The notes beneath the pieces are model-generated. The model had not been told where the DNA came from, ran no database searches, and saw nothing but the letters and a program-made list of their open reading frames with translations. The position numbers and the translations under genes are program-made. A stretch of DNA of 34,589 bases from Acidobacteriaceae bacterium (lineage in GTDB: Bacteria > Acidobacteriota > Terriglobia > Terriglobales > Acidobacteriaceae): contig PLSM01000150.1 in the NCBI GenBank assembly GCA_003165075.1, forward strand, positions 1 through 34,589, in the 5' to 3' direction. Below are positions 1-8,024 of the stretch, one piece after another. The first letter of the stretch is position 1, and each line of letters opens with the position of its first letter.

Positions 1-2
1 TC

Positions 3-2093
3 GATCCCGAACAGGCCTCCAATAAGCTCACGATGAATTTGCCTGAGATCATCAATGTGCCGTACCCCACCTCCCGCGACATCCGCAACCTGCTCCCGTT
101 TTATCCCGGCTTGGTCAAGGATGCCACTGGTCAGGTGCACGTGGCCGGCTCGGAGACATGGGCGACCCTGGACATGCTGGATGGATTCGACATTCGCTCT
201 CCAGTCAGCGGAGTCCTGGCCATGCGGGTAAGCGCCGACGCGGTTCGCTCCATCGACGCAGAGACGACGCGCTACCCCGTGGAGTTTGGCAGAAGCACCG
301 GCGGCGTGGTGGCGTTCTACACCGGAATGGGCGATAACAAATTCCGCTTCAACACCACGGACTTTCTTCCCTCGTTCCAGGACATCAATGGAATTCGCTT
401 TGATAAGTTCGTTCCTCGTGTCACCTTTTCCGGTCCGCTGGTGCCGAACCGCGCATGGTTCTTTGACGGACTGGAGGCGGAGTTCGACGACATCTATATC
501 CGCGAGCTTCCTCAGAATGCCGCCACCAACCACCTCCTGCGCGGAAGCAATCTGGTCAGATTCCAAGCGAATGCGACGCCTGGCAACATCGTGTCAGGCG
601 GCCTGTTGTGCAACGACTACCACTCTCCCTACGACGGTATCTCGTCGCTCGTTCCGCAGCAGAGCACCACAAAGCGCAATACGATCGCCTGGCTGCCCTA
701 CCTGCGCGATCAGCAGAGCTTCCACAACGGCGCGTTCCTTGACTTTGGGTTGGGCGTCGTGCGCTTCCGCGACGGATACGAGCCTCATGGTGACAGCCCC
801 TTCCAGATCACTCCTGAGCTTTTTCTGGGCAGTTACTTTGAGAATCTCACCAGCCGTTCGCAGCGCATCGAAGGCAATGCGGCTCTGTATCTGCCCCCTC
901 GTCACTGGGCCGGGCTGCACAATCTGAAAGCCGGCATCGATCTGGATCACATCGGCTTCGACGAAACCGTCACCCGCGCTCCAGTCGGCTATTTACGCGA
1001 AGACGGTACGCTGCTTCGGCGTAGTGATTTCCCCGCAACCGCGCCTTTCAGCCGCCACAATTTTGAGGCTGGCGCATATGTGCAGGACCGCTGGACTCCG
1101 CACTCCGGCCTGCTCATCGAACCGGGTTTGCGATTTGACTGGGACGAGATTCTGCGCAGGCCACTCGTTTCACCGCGCCTGGCCGCCGTCTACGTGCCCA
1201 AGGGAACTGAAGGAAGAACAAAGTTGTCCGCAGGCATCGGCCTCTATTACGAGCACACGCAATTGGAGTACCTGGCGCGCGCACTGGCCGGCATCCGCAA
1301 CGACACCTACTTCGCAGCCGACGGCATTACCCCGCAGGGTCCGCGGCAACCGTCGGAGTTTTCAGCCAACGATGGATCGCTGCATGAGGCGCGCGCGCTG
1401 AACTGGAGCGTCGCGGTCGAACAAAGGCTTCCCGGCTCCCTTTATGTGCGCGCCGGTCTTCTCCGCAAGGTTGTGTCCGATGAATTCACTTACTCCAATC
1501 AGAGCGGCCTGGCAGCACTCTCAGGGAACTATGCGCTGACCAATTCCAGAGAGGATCATGACAATCTGGCCGAGATCGACGCCCGTCGGACGTTTGCCGG
1601 CGGCTACACGCTCTTTGCCGCGTATACCCACTCCTCCGCTCATACCAATGCCGCAATCGATTATGTGCCTACGCTCTCGATGCTCGGCCCTCAGCAGAGC
1701 GGCCCTCTGCCTTGGGACACGCCGAACCGCGTGCTCTCCTGGGGATGGCTGCCTTTCCTGGCGCCCGGCTTCAGAAAGCGTTGGGACTTTGTTTACTCCC
1801 TTGATTGGCATTCAGGCTTTCCGTTCACGTCAGTCAACGCCAACTATCAGGTTGTCGGCGCCGCGGGATCGCAGCGCTTTCCCAATTACCTTTCATTCAG
1901 TCCTGGGCTGGAGTGGCGCTTTCACTTTCGCGGGTCGTATTTCGGACTTCGCGGCGTCATCGAAAACATAACCGACAGCGAGAACCCGTTCGTCGTGAAC
2001 AATGTTGTCGATTCGCCCCAGTACAGAACCTTCAGCGAGTTTGAGGGCAGAGCGTTCACCGCGCGCATCCGCCTGATTGGCTCAAAGAAATAG
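3..2093 (+). CDS. TonB-dependent outer-membrane receptor, 3' part (5' end outside window)
   Basis: The reading frame is already open at base 3 and runs to TAG at 2091-2093, so this is the C-terminal ~696 residues of a longer protein. The first ~100 residues look like a plug domain (a VPYPT segment, then a stretch ending in RYPVEFGRSTGGVV, as in large acidobacterial receptors). The rest is rich in alternating aromatic/polar strands, as expected for a beta-barrel, including YVQDRWTPHSGLLIEPGLRFDW-like strand pairs. Such proteins import large ligands such as glycans or chelated metals across the outer membrane using TonB energy; the substrate cannot be read from the sequence. The neighbouring glycoside hydrolase makes a carbohydrate plausible, which is inference. 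The ATG at 33 is internal and not a convincing start. The chain does not end in the usual C-terminal aromatic residue (it ends GSKK), so the final strand is atypical. Confidence 0.75.
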   Translation, partial: DPEQASNKLTMNLPEIINVPYPTSRDIRNLLPFYPGLVKDATGQVHVAGSETWATLDMLDGFDIRSPVSGVLAMRVSADAVRSIDAETTRYPVEFGRSTGGVVAFYTGMGDNKFRFNTTDFLPSFQDINGIRFDKFVPRVTFSGPLVPNRAWFFDGLEAEFDDIYIRELPQNAATNHLLRGSNLVRFQANATPGNIVSGGLLCNDYHSPYDGISSLVPQQSTTKRNTIAWLPYLRDQQSFHNGAFLDFGLGVVRFRDGYEPHGDSPFQITPELFLGSYFENLTSRSQRIEGNAALYLPPRHWAGLHNLKAGIDLDHIGFDETVTRAPVGYLREDGTLLRRSDFPATAPFSRHNFEAGAYVQDRWTPHSGLLIEPGLRFDWDEILRRPLVSPRLAAVYVPKGTEGRTKLSAGIGLYYEHTQLEYLARALAGIRNDTYFAADGITPQGPRQPSEFSANDGSLHEARALNWSVAVEQRLPGSLYVRAGLLRKVVSDEFTYSNQSGLAALSGNYALTNSREDHDNLAEIDARRTFAGGYTLFAAYTHSSAHTNAAIDYVPTLSMLGPQQSGPLPWDTPNRVLSWGWLPFLAPGFRKRWDFVYSLDWHSGFPFTSVNANYQVVGAAGSQRFPNYLSFSPGLEWRFHFRGSYFGLRGVIENITDSENPFVVNNVVDSPQYRTFSEFEGRAFTARIRLIGSKK

Positions 2094-2110
2094 CCTCGGC
2101 TGGTTTTTTT
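2091..2110 (+). terminator. Weak intrinsic terminator candidate after the receptor gene
   Basis: A short AGC/GCT stem (extendable by a G-U pair), overlapping the TAG stop and with a CTCG loop, is followed directly by seven T residues (2104-2110). The stem is short, so termination is only plausible. Confidence 0.35.
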
Positions 2111-2115
2111 GAAAG

Positions 2116-2135
2116 GGTACGACTTTGGTCGTGCC
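2116..2135. repeat. Intergenic hairpin repeat (GGTACGAC / GTCGTGCC)
   Basis: An 8-bp stem (2116-2123 with 2128-2135, one G-T wobble) with a TTTG loop. It is followed at 2158-2169 by a second small GGGC/GCCC hairpin in a GGGCTTCAGCCCC context. Both resemble short dispersed intergenic hairpins common in acidobacterial genomes, from general recollection and not checked here. Confidence 0.55.
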
Positions 2136-2329
2136 GCAAACGCAAGCAAATCAAGGTGGGCTTCAGCCCCTGAGGTATGCTTTTCGGGCTCCTCACTCCA
2201 ACTCATCTCTTCTTCAGCAAGCTGCTAAGGACTCCATGGGCCAAGCGACTAAACTTGTTCACGAGACGCGTGTTGACCACTCTGCAAGCGAGATTCGCGG
2301 GGTTTCTAACCGCTTGGTCTTGTGCCAGC

Positions 2330-2408
2330 GTGGGAAAGCAGGAAATCGGGCGGTCAGAAAGCTTGATCGACCTTGACCATTTCTAGCGCGTTATGGGGTT
2401 TATGAGCC
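2330..2408 (+). repeat. Dispersed upstream repeat, copy 1
   Basis: Bases 2330-2356 match 4014-4039 at about 23 of 26 aligned positions with one 1-base gap. Both copies then continue with similar spacing to a GGGG...ATGAGCC block (2402-2408 here, 4081-4087 in the other copy). This copy also contains the octamer CGGTCAGA (2351-2358), which recurs in repeats near the exporter locus. The alignment was done by eye. Confidence 0.5.
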
Positions 2409-3848
2409 ATGCCTTTTTCGCGACGTAATTTTCTTCGCACCGCCGGTGGCGCATATGCCGCAGCGGCCTCAACTCCTCTTTTGAAGGCCTTGTCATCTGC
2501 CGACGCCGCTTCCCAAACAAACGAAAATGGTTGCAATCCCATCGTGATCGGTGTCGGTCTGTGCGATCCCCAGGTTCGCGTCTACGACAATCATGTTTAC
2601 CTCTACGCCACCCACGACGCTGATCCGAACAGCAAAGGTTTCGTGATGAACGGCTGGTGGGTCTGGCATTCAGAGGATCTCGTTCACTGGGAGCAGGTCA
2701 GCACCCTCAAGCCTGAACAGACCTATTGGGGCAAGCCCACCACCGAGTGCTGGGCGACCGACGCCATGCGCCGCAATGGCAAATACTATTTCTACTTCTC
2801 CCGAGGCCCTGAAGAGATCGGCGTCGTCCAGGGCGATACGCCCAGAGGCCCTTGGCACGACCCCTTGCACAAGCCGTTAATCGCCAAAGGCTCTTGCCCA
2901 ACAGAAGCTCGCGATCCCGGCATTCTGCAGGAGGAAGACGGCACCAGCTACATCGTCTTCGGGGTTTGGGACTACTACATAGCCAGGTTGAACGAGGACA
3001 TGGTCTCTCTGGCCGAGACTCCTCGCAAGATTGTGCTTGACCGGAAGATGGGCCCATACGGCCCCGGCAAGACAGACGACAAGCCCTTCCTGCATAAGCG
3101 CAAGGGTATCTACTATCTTTCCTGGGGCTGTTACTATGCCATGTCCCGCAACGTCTACGGACCCTATGTCTACAAGGACTCGATCATCAAGCCGGACCGC
3201 GTGGCGCCCATCTTCCGCGATCGCCTCATCCACCAGAACGACCCGGCGGAGCAGCAAAGCCGGCAGTTTGACGCGCTCACCCTCGATCGTCACGCATCCT
3301 TCTTCGAGCTTTACGGCCAGTCCTATTTCATTTGTAACGACCAGGCGTGGCCGGGCACTCAAACCTTCTTTCGCGACTCGGTCATCAGCTACCTCCACTA
3401 CCGCGACAATGGCGAAATAGAGACCGTAGACCTCACCCGCATCGGAGTGGGCCAGTACGATGCGCACCAGCCAATGCTCTCTGCCGCGAACTATTTCGCT
3501 ACAGAGAACACATCGGTAGCGCAGTGCCCTGAAGGAGGCTACGAGGTGCGCGGCATCTCCGGCAAAAGCTCGCTTGCTTATCCCAATATTCGCAACCTTG
3601 CTCCGGGCGCCACCATCTCCATGCGCGCATCCTGCACCGATCCTCAAGGCGCGACAGTCGAGGTCTACTCCGATGCGTCCAGCCCCGAGCTACTGCTGAG
3701 CCTTCACGTCCCATCCACCGGCAGCCCCACAAGCTACCGCACCGCCTCCAGTCGTCTCAAGCACTCAACGACCGTGTCCGGGCTTCGCCTGCGCTTCAAG
3801 ACCACGACTACAGAGGCTCTTCGGCTTCAATGGCTCAAGCTCGTCTAG
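2409..3848 (+). CDS. Tat-exported GH43-like glycoside hydrolase with CBM6-like C-terminal domain
   Basis: 479 aa. The N-terminus has a twin-arginine signal (SRRNFLR, residues 4-10) and an Ala-rich hydrophobic stretch, so the protein is probably exported folded. Residues ~45-340 fit a five-bladed propeller of the GH43/clan-F type. CDPQVRVYDNHVYLYATH carries the expected N-terminal base Asp (D53), ARDPGILQEEDGTSYIVFG the second Asp (D169), and TDDKPFLHKRKGIYYLSWG sits where the family usually has Glu-Gly-Pro plus a KRxGxYYL strand. Here an Asp (D224) replaces the general-acid Glu, so activity needs confirmation. Residues ~370-479 look like a CBM6 beta-sandwich (YEV, GATISMRAS, LLLSLHVPSTG, VSGLRLRF). 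Likely role is cleavage of arabinan-, xylan- or galactan-type side chains in the periplasm; the substrate is unknown. The RBS is weak (GGGG about 11 bases before the ATG). Confidence 0.75.
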   Translation: MPFSRRNFLRTAGGAYAAAASTPLLKALSSADAASQTNENGCNPIVIGVGLCDPQVRVYDNHVYLYATHDADPNSKGFVMNGWWVWHSEDLVHWEQVSTLKPEQTYWGKPTTECWATDAMRRNGKYYFYFSRGPEEIGVVQGDTPRGPWHDPLHKPLIAKGSCPTEARDPGILQEEDGTSYIVFGVWDYYIARLNEDMVSLAETPRKIVLDRKMGPYGPGKTDDKPFLHKRKGIYYLSWGCYYAMSRNVYGPYVYKDSIIKPDRVAPIFRDRLIHQNDPAEQQSRQFDALTLDRHASFFELYGQSYFICNDQAWPGTQTFFRDSVISYLHYRDNGEIETVDLTRIGVGQYDAHQPMLSAANYFATENTSVAQCPEGGYEVRGISGKSSLAYPNIRNLAPGATISMRASCTDPQGATVEVYSDASSPELLLSLHVPSTGSPTSYRTASSRLKHSTTVSGLRLRFKTTTTEALRLQWLKLV

Positions 3849-3978
3849 GCGCGTGTCTGCGAAGCGATGAGGCCCCGTTTCCCCGCCGGCCATGGCATTG
3901 TTGGCAACTGGGCCAACGTGTATTCTGTAGCTTACTGGCGGCTAAGTCGACTGTTTGATGTAGTACCTGCATGGTTGC

Positions 3979-4018
3979 CCCATCCTTGCGGCGTATTTGT
4001 CTTTGCCGCAAGGGTGGG
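3979..4018. repeat. 14-bp stem hairpin between GH43 and YheT genes
   Basis: CCCATCCTTGCGGC (3979-3992) pairs with GCCGCAAGGGTGGG (4005-4018) across a 12-base loop. All 14 positions pair, one of them as a G-U wobble. There is no T-tract, so it is not a standard intrinsic terminator. The right arm runs into the dispersed repeat copy at 4014-4087. Confidence 0.7.
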
Positions 4019-4087
4019 AAGCACGAAATCAGGTGGTCAAGGTCTTGGCCGCCCTAAACTGCACGCACCGCAGGGGCGTCATGAGCC
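4014..4087 (+). repeat. Dispersed upstream repeat, copy 2
   Basis: This copy partners the one at 2330-2408: a matching ~26-base core (4014-4039), then a diverged middle, then GGGG...ATGAGCC at 4081-4087. Both copies lie directly upstream of a plus-strand gene. Confidence 0.5.
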
Positions 4088-4111
4088 CGGTTGGCGAATT
4101 GCTGAGTCTCC

Positions 4112-5167
4112 GTGAATCCAGAAATCCAGGAAAATACAGTAGTTGAAGTTGCTGCTGAGGCGCTGCCCGGGTGGTTCACCCCGTTTGTGCCGCGCCGGGG
4201 CCTCGCCAACGGTCACCTGCAGACCATTGTGGGCAACTTCTTCCCGCGTCCCGAGTTCCAAATCCCCTACACCGCGGAGATGGTTGAAGTGGACCCCGCC
4301 GACGGCAGCCGTGTCCTCTGCCACTGTCACTGGCAGCCTGAACAGGTGAGGGCATCGCGCCTCACCGCGGTGCTCGTTCATGGTCTTGAAGGCTCGTCCG
4401 ACTCCCGCTATATCCAGGGCATTGCGGCGCGTGCCTGGGATGCAGGCTGCAATGTGGTTCGCATGAACATGCGCAACTGCGGCGACACGGATAAGCTCAC
4501 GCCCACTCTCTACCACTCCGGGCTGTCGGGCGATGTGGGCGAGGTGGTGCGCCATTTCACGGCGCTCCATGGCCTGCGTCAGGTGGCCCTGGTCGGATAT
4601 TCCATGGGCGGTAACCTCGTCCTCAAACTGGCAGGGGAGTGGGGCGGCCGTTCACCGCTTGTGGCCGTGGCCGCGGTCTGCCCGGCCATCGACCTGGCCG
4701 CCGGTTCCGACGCTCTGCATGAGCCCGTCAACCGCCCTTACGAGTGGCATTTCCTCCGCGGGCTCATGCGGCGCTATCGCCGCAAGGCCGCGTTTTACCC
4801 TGAGCTTTTTGACTCCGACAGTGTGGGCCGGGTGCGCTCTGTGCGCCAGTTTGACAACAAAATAGTTGCCCGCTACTGCGGCTTCCGCGACGCCGACGAC
4901 TACTATTACCGCGCCGCCGCTGCCCGCGTGGTTGACGGCATCGCGGTGCCCACGCTCATCCTCCGCGCCCTCGACGATCCCTTCATCCGCCTCAACCCCG
5001 AGACCCGCGCCGCGCTGCGCGCCAACCCGCATGTCATCTTGGTTGAGACGGCGCACGGAGGCCACTGCGCCTATCTTTCCCGCGACCCCGGCAACGAGAT
5101 TCATTGGGCTGAGGCCACCGTGATTCGCTACCTTCTGCACATTGCCGGAGGCGCCAATGGAAGCTGA
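4112..5167 (+). CDS. YheT-family alpha/beta hydrolase (COG0429 type)
   Basis: 351 aa, cytoplasmic, no signal peptide. The GLANGHLQTIVGNFFPR segment (residues 30-46) is the hallmark N-terminus of the YheT/ABHD1-3 group. VHGLEGSSDSRY (89-100) forms the oxyanion region, and GYSMGG (162-167) is the nucleophile elbow with Ser164. ALDDPF (286-291) supplies the acid (D288 or D289) and HGGHCAY the catalytic His318. Family members are esterases or lipases acting on short- or medium-chain acyl esters; the physiological substrate is uncertain. The start is GTG at 4112; an in-frame TGA lies just upstream (4103-4105), so no longer form is possible. The 3' end overlaps the next gene by 11 bases, implying translational coupling. 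Confidence 0.85.
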   Translation: MNPEIQENTVVEVAAEALPGWFTPFVPRRGLANGHLQTIVGNFFPRPEFQIPYTAEMVEVDPADGSRVLCHCHWQPEQVRASRLTAVLVHGLEGSSDSRYIQGIAARAWDAGCNVVRMNMRNCGDTDKLTPTLYHSGLSGDVGEVVRHFTALHGLRQVALVGYSMGGNLVLKLAGEWGGRSPLVAVAAVCPAIDLAAGSDALHEPVNRPYEWHFLRGLMRRYRRKAAFYPELFDSDSVGRVRSVRQFDNKIVARYCGFRDADDYYYRAAAARVVDGIAVPTLILRALDDPFIRLNPETRAALRANPHVILVETAHGGHCAYLSRDPGNEIHWAEATVIRYLLHIAGGANGS

Positions 5168-5729
5168 CTGGGAGGTCGAGGTTGGCCCAGAGGCGCCAGT
5201 CATCGACGCGCTGTGGCCGGGGTTTGTCGATCTGCGTTCCGCTCCTCGGCAAGCGCACACGTTCCCTGAGGTTGCCCAGCTTCCGCCGTTGGCCGCAGTG
5301 CTGGCCAGGCTCAATGCCCCCGCGTCGCCCGTGTGGACCTCGCGCTGCGATGTGTGGCCGCTCGAAGACTTCGATCCCGACGAGATGGATGCGCCGCGCG
5401 GCGTCGCCCTTCATGCCCTTGCCTGTTACATCGATCTCTTGCCCGGCAGCCGCGTGCAATGGCCTCAGCTAGCCCTGGCCGTTGACTGGTGCAAACTCCT
5501 GTGCGTCCGCCTGCGCGCAATTCCGCTGCCCTCGTGCCGTGCCGATTGCGTCGTTCGCAGCGCAGTCATCGATCCCGAGCGGTCGGAATTCGGCCTCACC
5601 GCCTACCTCAGCGCGGCAGCGCCAGCCCCCGCCGCGGCATCCGGCGCCCTGGCATCCGCGCTCGCTGCCTTCGCAGATGCCATCCTCCTCGCCGAGCCTC
5701 CCGAAAAGCCCGGTTCAAAGTTACAATAA
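5157..5729 (+). CDS. Hypothetical protein, translationally coupled to YheT-like hydrolase
   Basis: 190 aa, not recognised. The ATG at 5157 was chosen because GGAGG at 5147-5151 gives a good Shine-Dalgarno with 5-base spacing; a TTG at 5142 would add five residues. The protein is soluble-looking, Trp/Pro-rich in the first half (WPGFVDLRS, VWTSRCDVWPLEDFDPDEMD), with Cys-containing segments in the middle (DWCKLLCVRLRAIPLPSCRADCV) and an Ala-rich tail. No signal peptide, membrane span or catalytic motif is evident. Its 11-base overlap with the hydrolase suggests a shared function or complex. It ends eight bases before tRNA-Arg. Confidence 0.65.
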   Translation: MEADWEVEVGPEAPVIDALWPGFVDLRSAPRQAHTFPEVAQLPPLAAVLARLNAPASPVWTSRCDVWPLEDFDPDEMDAPRGVALHALACYIDLLPGSRVQWPQLALAVDWCKLLCVRLRAIPLPSCRADCVVRSAVIDPERSEFGLTAYLSAAAPAPAAASGALASALAAFADAILLAEPPEKPGSKLQ

Positions 5730-5737
5730 GGAGACGT

Positions 5738-5814
5738 GGGCGAGTAGCTCAATTGGATAGAGCAACGGCCTTCTAAGCCGTAGGTTTCGGGTTCAAGCCC
5801 CGACTCGCCTACCA
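5738..5814 (+). tRNA. tRNA-Arg (anticodon UCU)
   Basis: A 77-nt cloverleaf folds fully. The acceptor GGGCGAG pairs with CTCGCCT (first pair G-U). The D-arm is GCTC/GAGC, the anticodon stem ACGGC/GCCGT with loop CTTCTAA gives anticodon TCT (reads AGA, Arg), and the T-arm is TCGGG/CCCGA with loop TTCAAGC. The 3' CCA is encoded (5812-5814), with discriminator A at 5811. A TACAAT hexamer (5722-5727) lies at -10-like distance, without a clear -35. The gene sits at the left edge of a lower-GC block. Confidence 0.95.
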
Positions 5815-5895
5815 TTTAGAATCAGTAGATTACTGGCGGGTTGACGCCTCGTCTGCCTTGGGACCTTGTCTGAGTTTGATTGCAGCCCACATGGG

Positions 5896-5901
5896 TATAA
5901 T
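5896..5901 (+). promoter_or_regulatory. Possible -10 element upstream of glycosyltransferase
   Basis: A perfect TATAAT lies 90-95 bases before the preferred ATG at 5991. No good -35 is at 16-18 bases (the nearest TTGATT is only 14 bases away), so the call rests on the -10 alone. Confidence 0.3.
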
Positions 5902-5990
5902 GATTTACTGCTCCACTTACCTGTATGATCCTACCGGACTCCAACCCGGGAACCACGCACTCTGGTTCCAACTCCGAGCGACCTTCAACT

Positions 5991-6950
5991 ATGGCGCAAA
6001 CAAATCCTGCTATTTCATGCCCGCGGCTCACTGTTGTGGTCCCATGCCACAACGAAGAGGAGGTGTTGTCAGAAACTGTGTTGCGCCTCAGTAACTTGCT
6101 CGATGCATTAAGTCGAGCTTCGTTGATCGCCGAACCGTCGATCTATTTTGTGGATGATGGCTCGACGGACGATACGTGGCACGCTATTGAGCGGCTGGCG
6201 GCAAAAGATGCTCGTGTGCACGGCCTCAAGCTGTCAAGAAACTTCGGGCAACAGAGCGCAATTCTCGCGGGATTACTCATGGCTCCGGGAGATGCCCTAA
6301 TCAGCATCGACGCCGACCTGCAAGACGATGTGGCGGCGATAGAAGAGATGGTACGCGCATACTATCGTGGCGCCGACGTTGTTTACGGAATTCGGCGCAA
6401 TCGCGATACGGATGGTTTTTTCAAGCGCACTACTGCTGAAGGCTACTACCGGGTTCTGCAGGCAATGGGCGTACAACTCATGTTCAATCACGCTGATTTT
6501 CGTCTGATGAGCAGACGCGTGGTTGAAGAGCTGCGCAATTGCAAAGAAAGTAACCTGCTATTAAGAGGATTGATTCCACAGCTCGGCTTTCCTTCTGAAC
6601 TGGTTTACTACGATCGGCAAGTACGTTATGCGGGAGAGACCAAATATTCGATCCCGAAAATGGTCGCTCTGGCTGTGAACGGCATAACTTCGTTCACCGA
6701 AATACCGCTGAAGTTCATCACGGTGCTCGGCATGCTCGTTTCATTATTCAGCTTTGGCTTGGCTGCATGGGCGTTGATCGCCAAGTTTCTCCACATGGCC
6801 TCTGTCCCGGGCTGGGCTTCGGTCGTAATTCCGCTTTACATGTTGGGGGGAATACAACTGTTGTGCCTAGGAGTCATCGGACAATACCTGGCGAGGATCT
6901 ACTCTGAAGCGAAGGCCAGACCTCGATTCATCGTTGAGAAGAGCGTGTAG
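5991..6950 (+). CDS. Membrane-anchored family 2 glycosyltransferase (DPM1/GtrB/ArnC-like)
   Basis: 319 aa from the ATG at 5991; an in-frame ATG at 5925 would add 22 low-complexity residues and neither start has a clear RBS. The GT-A fold is shown by VVVPCHNEE (15-23), VDDGSTDDTW (54-63), the RNFGQQSA block (83-90) and the metal-binding DADLQDD (107-113). Two C-terminal membrane spans (around FITVLGMLVSLFSFGLAAW and VVIPLYMLGGIQLLCLGVIG) anchor it. Family members move a sugar from a nucleotide donor to undecaprenyl or dolichyl phosphate at the cytoplasmic face. That product typically feeds a GT-C transferase, and a GT-C-like protein lies at 8025-9560. Confidence 0.85.
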   Translation: MAQTNPAISCPRLTVVVPCHNEEEVLSETVLRLSNLLDALSRASLIAEPSIYFVDDGSTDDTWHAIERLAAKDARVHGLKLSRNFGQQSAILAGLLMAPGDALISIDADLQDDVAAIEEMVRAYYRGADVVYGIRRNRDTDGFFKRTTAEGYYRVLQAMGVQLMFNHADFRLMSRRVVEELRNCKESNLLLRGLIPQLGFPSELVYYDRQVRYAGETKYSIPKMVALAVNGITSFTEIPLKFITVLGMLVSLFSFGLAAWALIAKFLHMASVPGWASVVIPLYMLGGIQLLCLGVIGQYLARIYSEAKARPRFIVEKSV

Positions 6951-7070
6951 CCCAAAATGTGTCTCTGAGGTTGGAGCAGGCGATCAGCCGTTCATCGGAC
7001 CGGAGGCTCGATTCCGTTGATTGCAATTCAGCCTCCAACTTCGGGCCAATACCGAAACAGAGTCCCGGTT

Positions 7071-7790
7071 CTATAGGGGCAATTGGGCGAGCAACGCATA
7101 CTGACCGCCAAGGGGCACTTTGGATAACACTCTTTCAAAGGTGCCGAATTTTTCGAATAGAGCTTCAGGGAGATAGAGAAAGTATTCCCGACGGGGTGAT
7201 GCGAAGCCAGTTGTCTCAAGCATCTTTGCCGCTTCGCGTGCAGTTAGAAGTTCCGCGTCCACGTCCACTGGGCATCGCTTCACAATGGAACGAGTGATTG
7301 GATTCCAGGGATTGTGTTCAATGATGCAACACCACCCACCGGGGCTCAGCACCCTCCGCATTTCCTTGATCAGAAGCATGCGGTCCTCGCCATGAACATG
7401 GTGAAAGACACAAACAGCAGTCACGAAATCGACCGAGCCATCACTAAAGGGCAACTTGACCGGAGATGGCTGCTGATAGGTCTTGAACGAGGCATTCGAG
7501 AGCAGCATATTGGGAGAGGGGTCGCAACCAATTGCATTAGCGAAGTTCTCGCCCGCCAATTTTAAGAGTTCGCCTTGACCACAACCAACATCCAGCCATC
7601 TCTGTGCCCCCGGTACCACGCCGGCATTTCTTAAAAGTCTCTCAATGAGATGCCATTTTCTGCGGTGGAAATGGATGGGATCCTGGGCGAAGCGATCTCT
7701 GAGCGGGTCTTCAAGCAAAGTAGCATAGGTGGGCGCATACTGGTCGAACTCAGGGGACTTCTTGCTGTCGTTCTCCAATGAGTCTGCCAT
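7071..7790 (-). CDS. Class I SAM-dependent methyltransferase
   Basis: 239 aa from the ATG at 7790, which has GGAG four bases upstream; a GTG at 7820 would add ten residues without an RBS. Motif I is WLDVGCGQGELL (residues ~65-76 from this start), followed by the acidic residue in AIGCDPSP. SVDFVTAVCVFHHV and LSPGGWCCIIEHNPWNP match motifs post-I to III of the Methyltransf_11/25 group. The acceptor is unknown. Its position between two predicted glycosyl-transfer genes suggests modification of a sugar or lipid carrier, which is inference. The gap to the upstream same-strand gene is ~234 bases and holds a possible terminator, so it may be transcribed separately. Confidence 0.8.
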   Translation of the reverse strand: MADSLENDSKKSPEFDQYAPTYATLLEDPLRDRFAQDPIHFHRRKWHLIERLLRNAGVVPGAQRWLDVGCGQGELLKLAGENFANAIGCDPSPNMLLSNASFKTYQQPSPVKLPFSDGSVDFVTAVCVFHHVHGEDRMLLIKEMRRVLSPGGWCCIIEHNPWNPITRSIVKRCPVDVDAELLTAREAAKMLETTGFASPRREYFLYLPEALFEKFGTFERVLSKVPLGGQYALLAQLPL

Positions 7791-7947
7791 TTCACTCCGC
7801 AACCCGCACTCCTCACCCACTCATTTCGTTGGTTAGACCTTCCCAATGTAAGGCTGGGAGATGATGTACTACGGGACCGCATCCGAGATGCGATGTCCGA
7901 AGTAGCATTACCGATCACGCGCCAAGCCAATATACCCCCAACCTGTT

Positions 7948-7966
7948 AAAAGTGCTAGAGCACCTT
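7948..7966 (-). terminator. Candidate terminator of the GT-C-like gene
   Basis: Read on the minus strand, AAGGTGC pairs with GCACTTT around a TCTA loop (seven pairs including one G-U), ending in a short T run. It lies 59 bases past the stop of the minus-strand gene at 8025. Confidence 0.4.
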
Positions 7967-8024
7967 AGTTGTACTCTATGGTGCTGCATTGGATGGGGTA
8001 CGAATGGCACTGAGTCTTCTTCTC

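Larger units (their letters stand above)
2094..2408. other. Intergenic region between receptor and glycoside hydrolase
   Basis: No credible gene. It holds the T-run and hairpins at 2091-2135 and 2158-2169, and, close to the next gene, a segment (2330-2408) that resembles the segment upstream of the alpha/beta hydrolase at 4014-4087. No convincing promoter was recognised. Confidence 0.6.
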
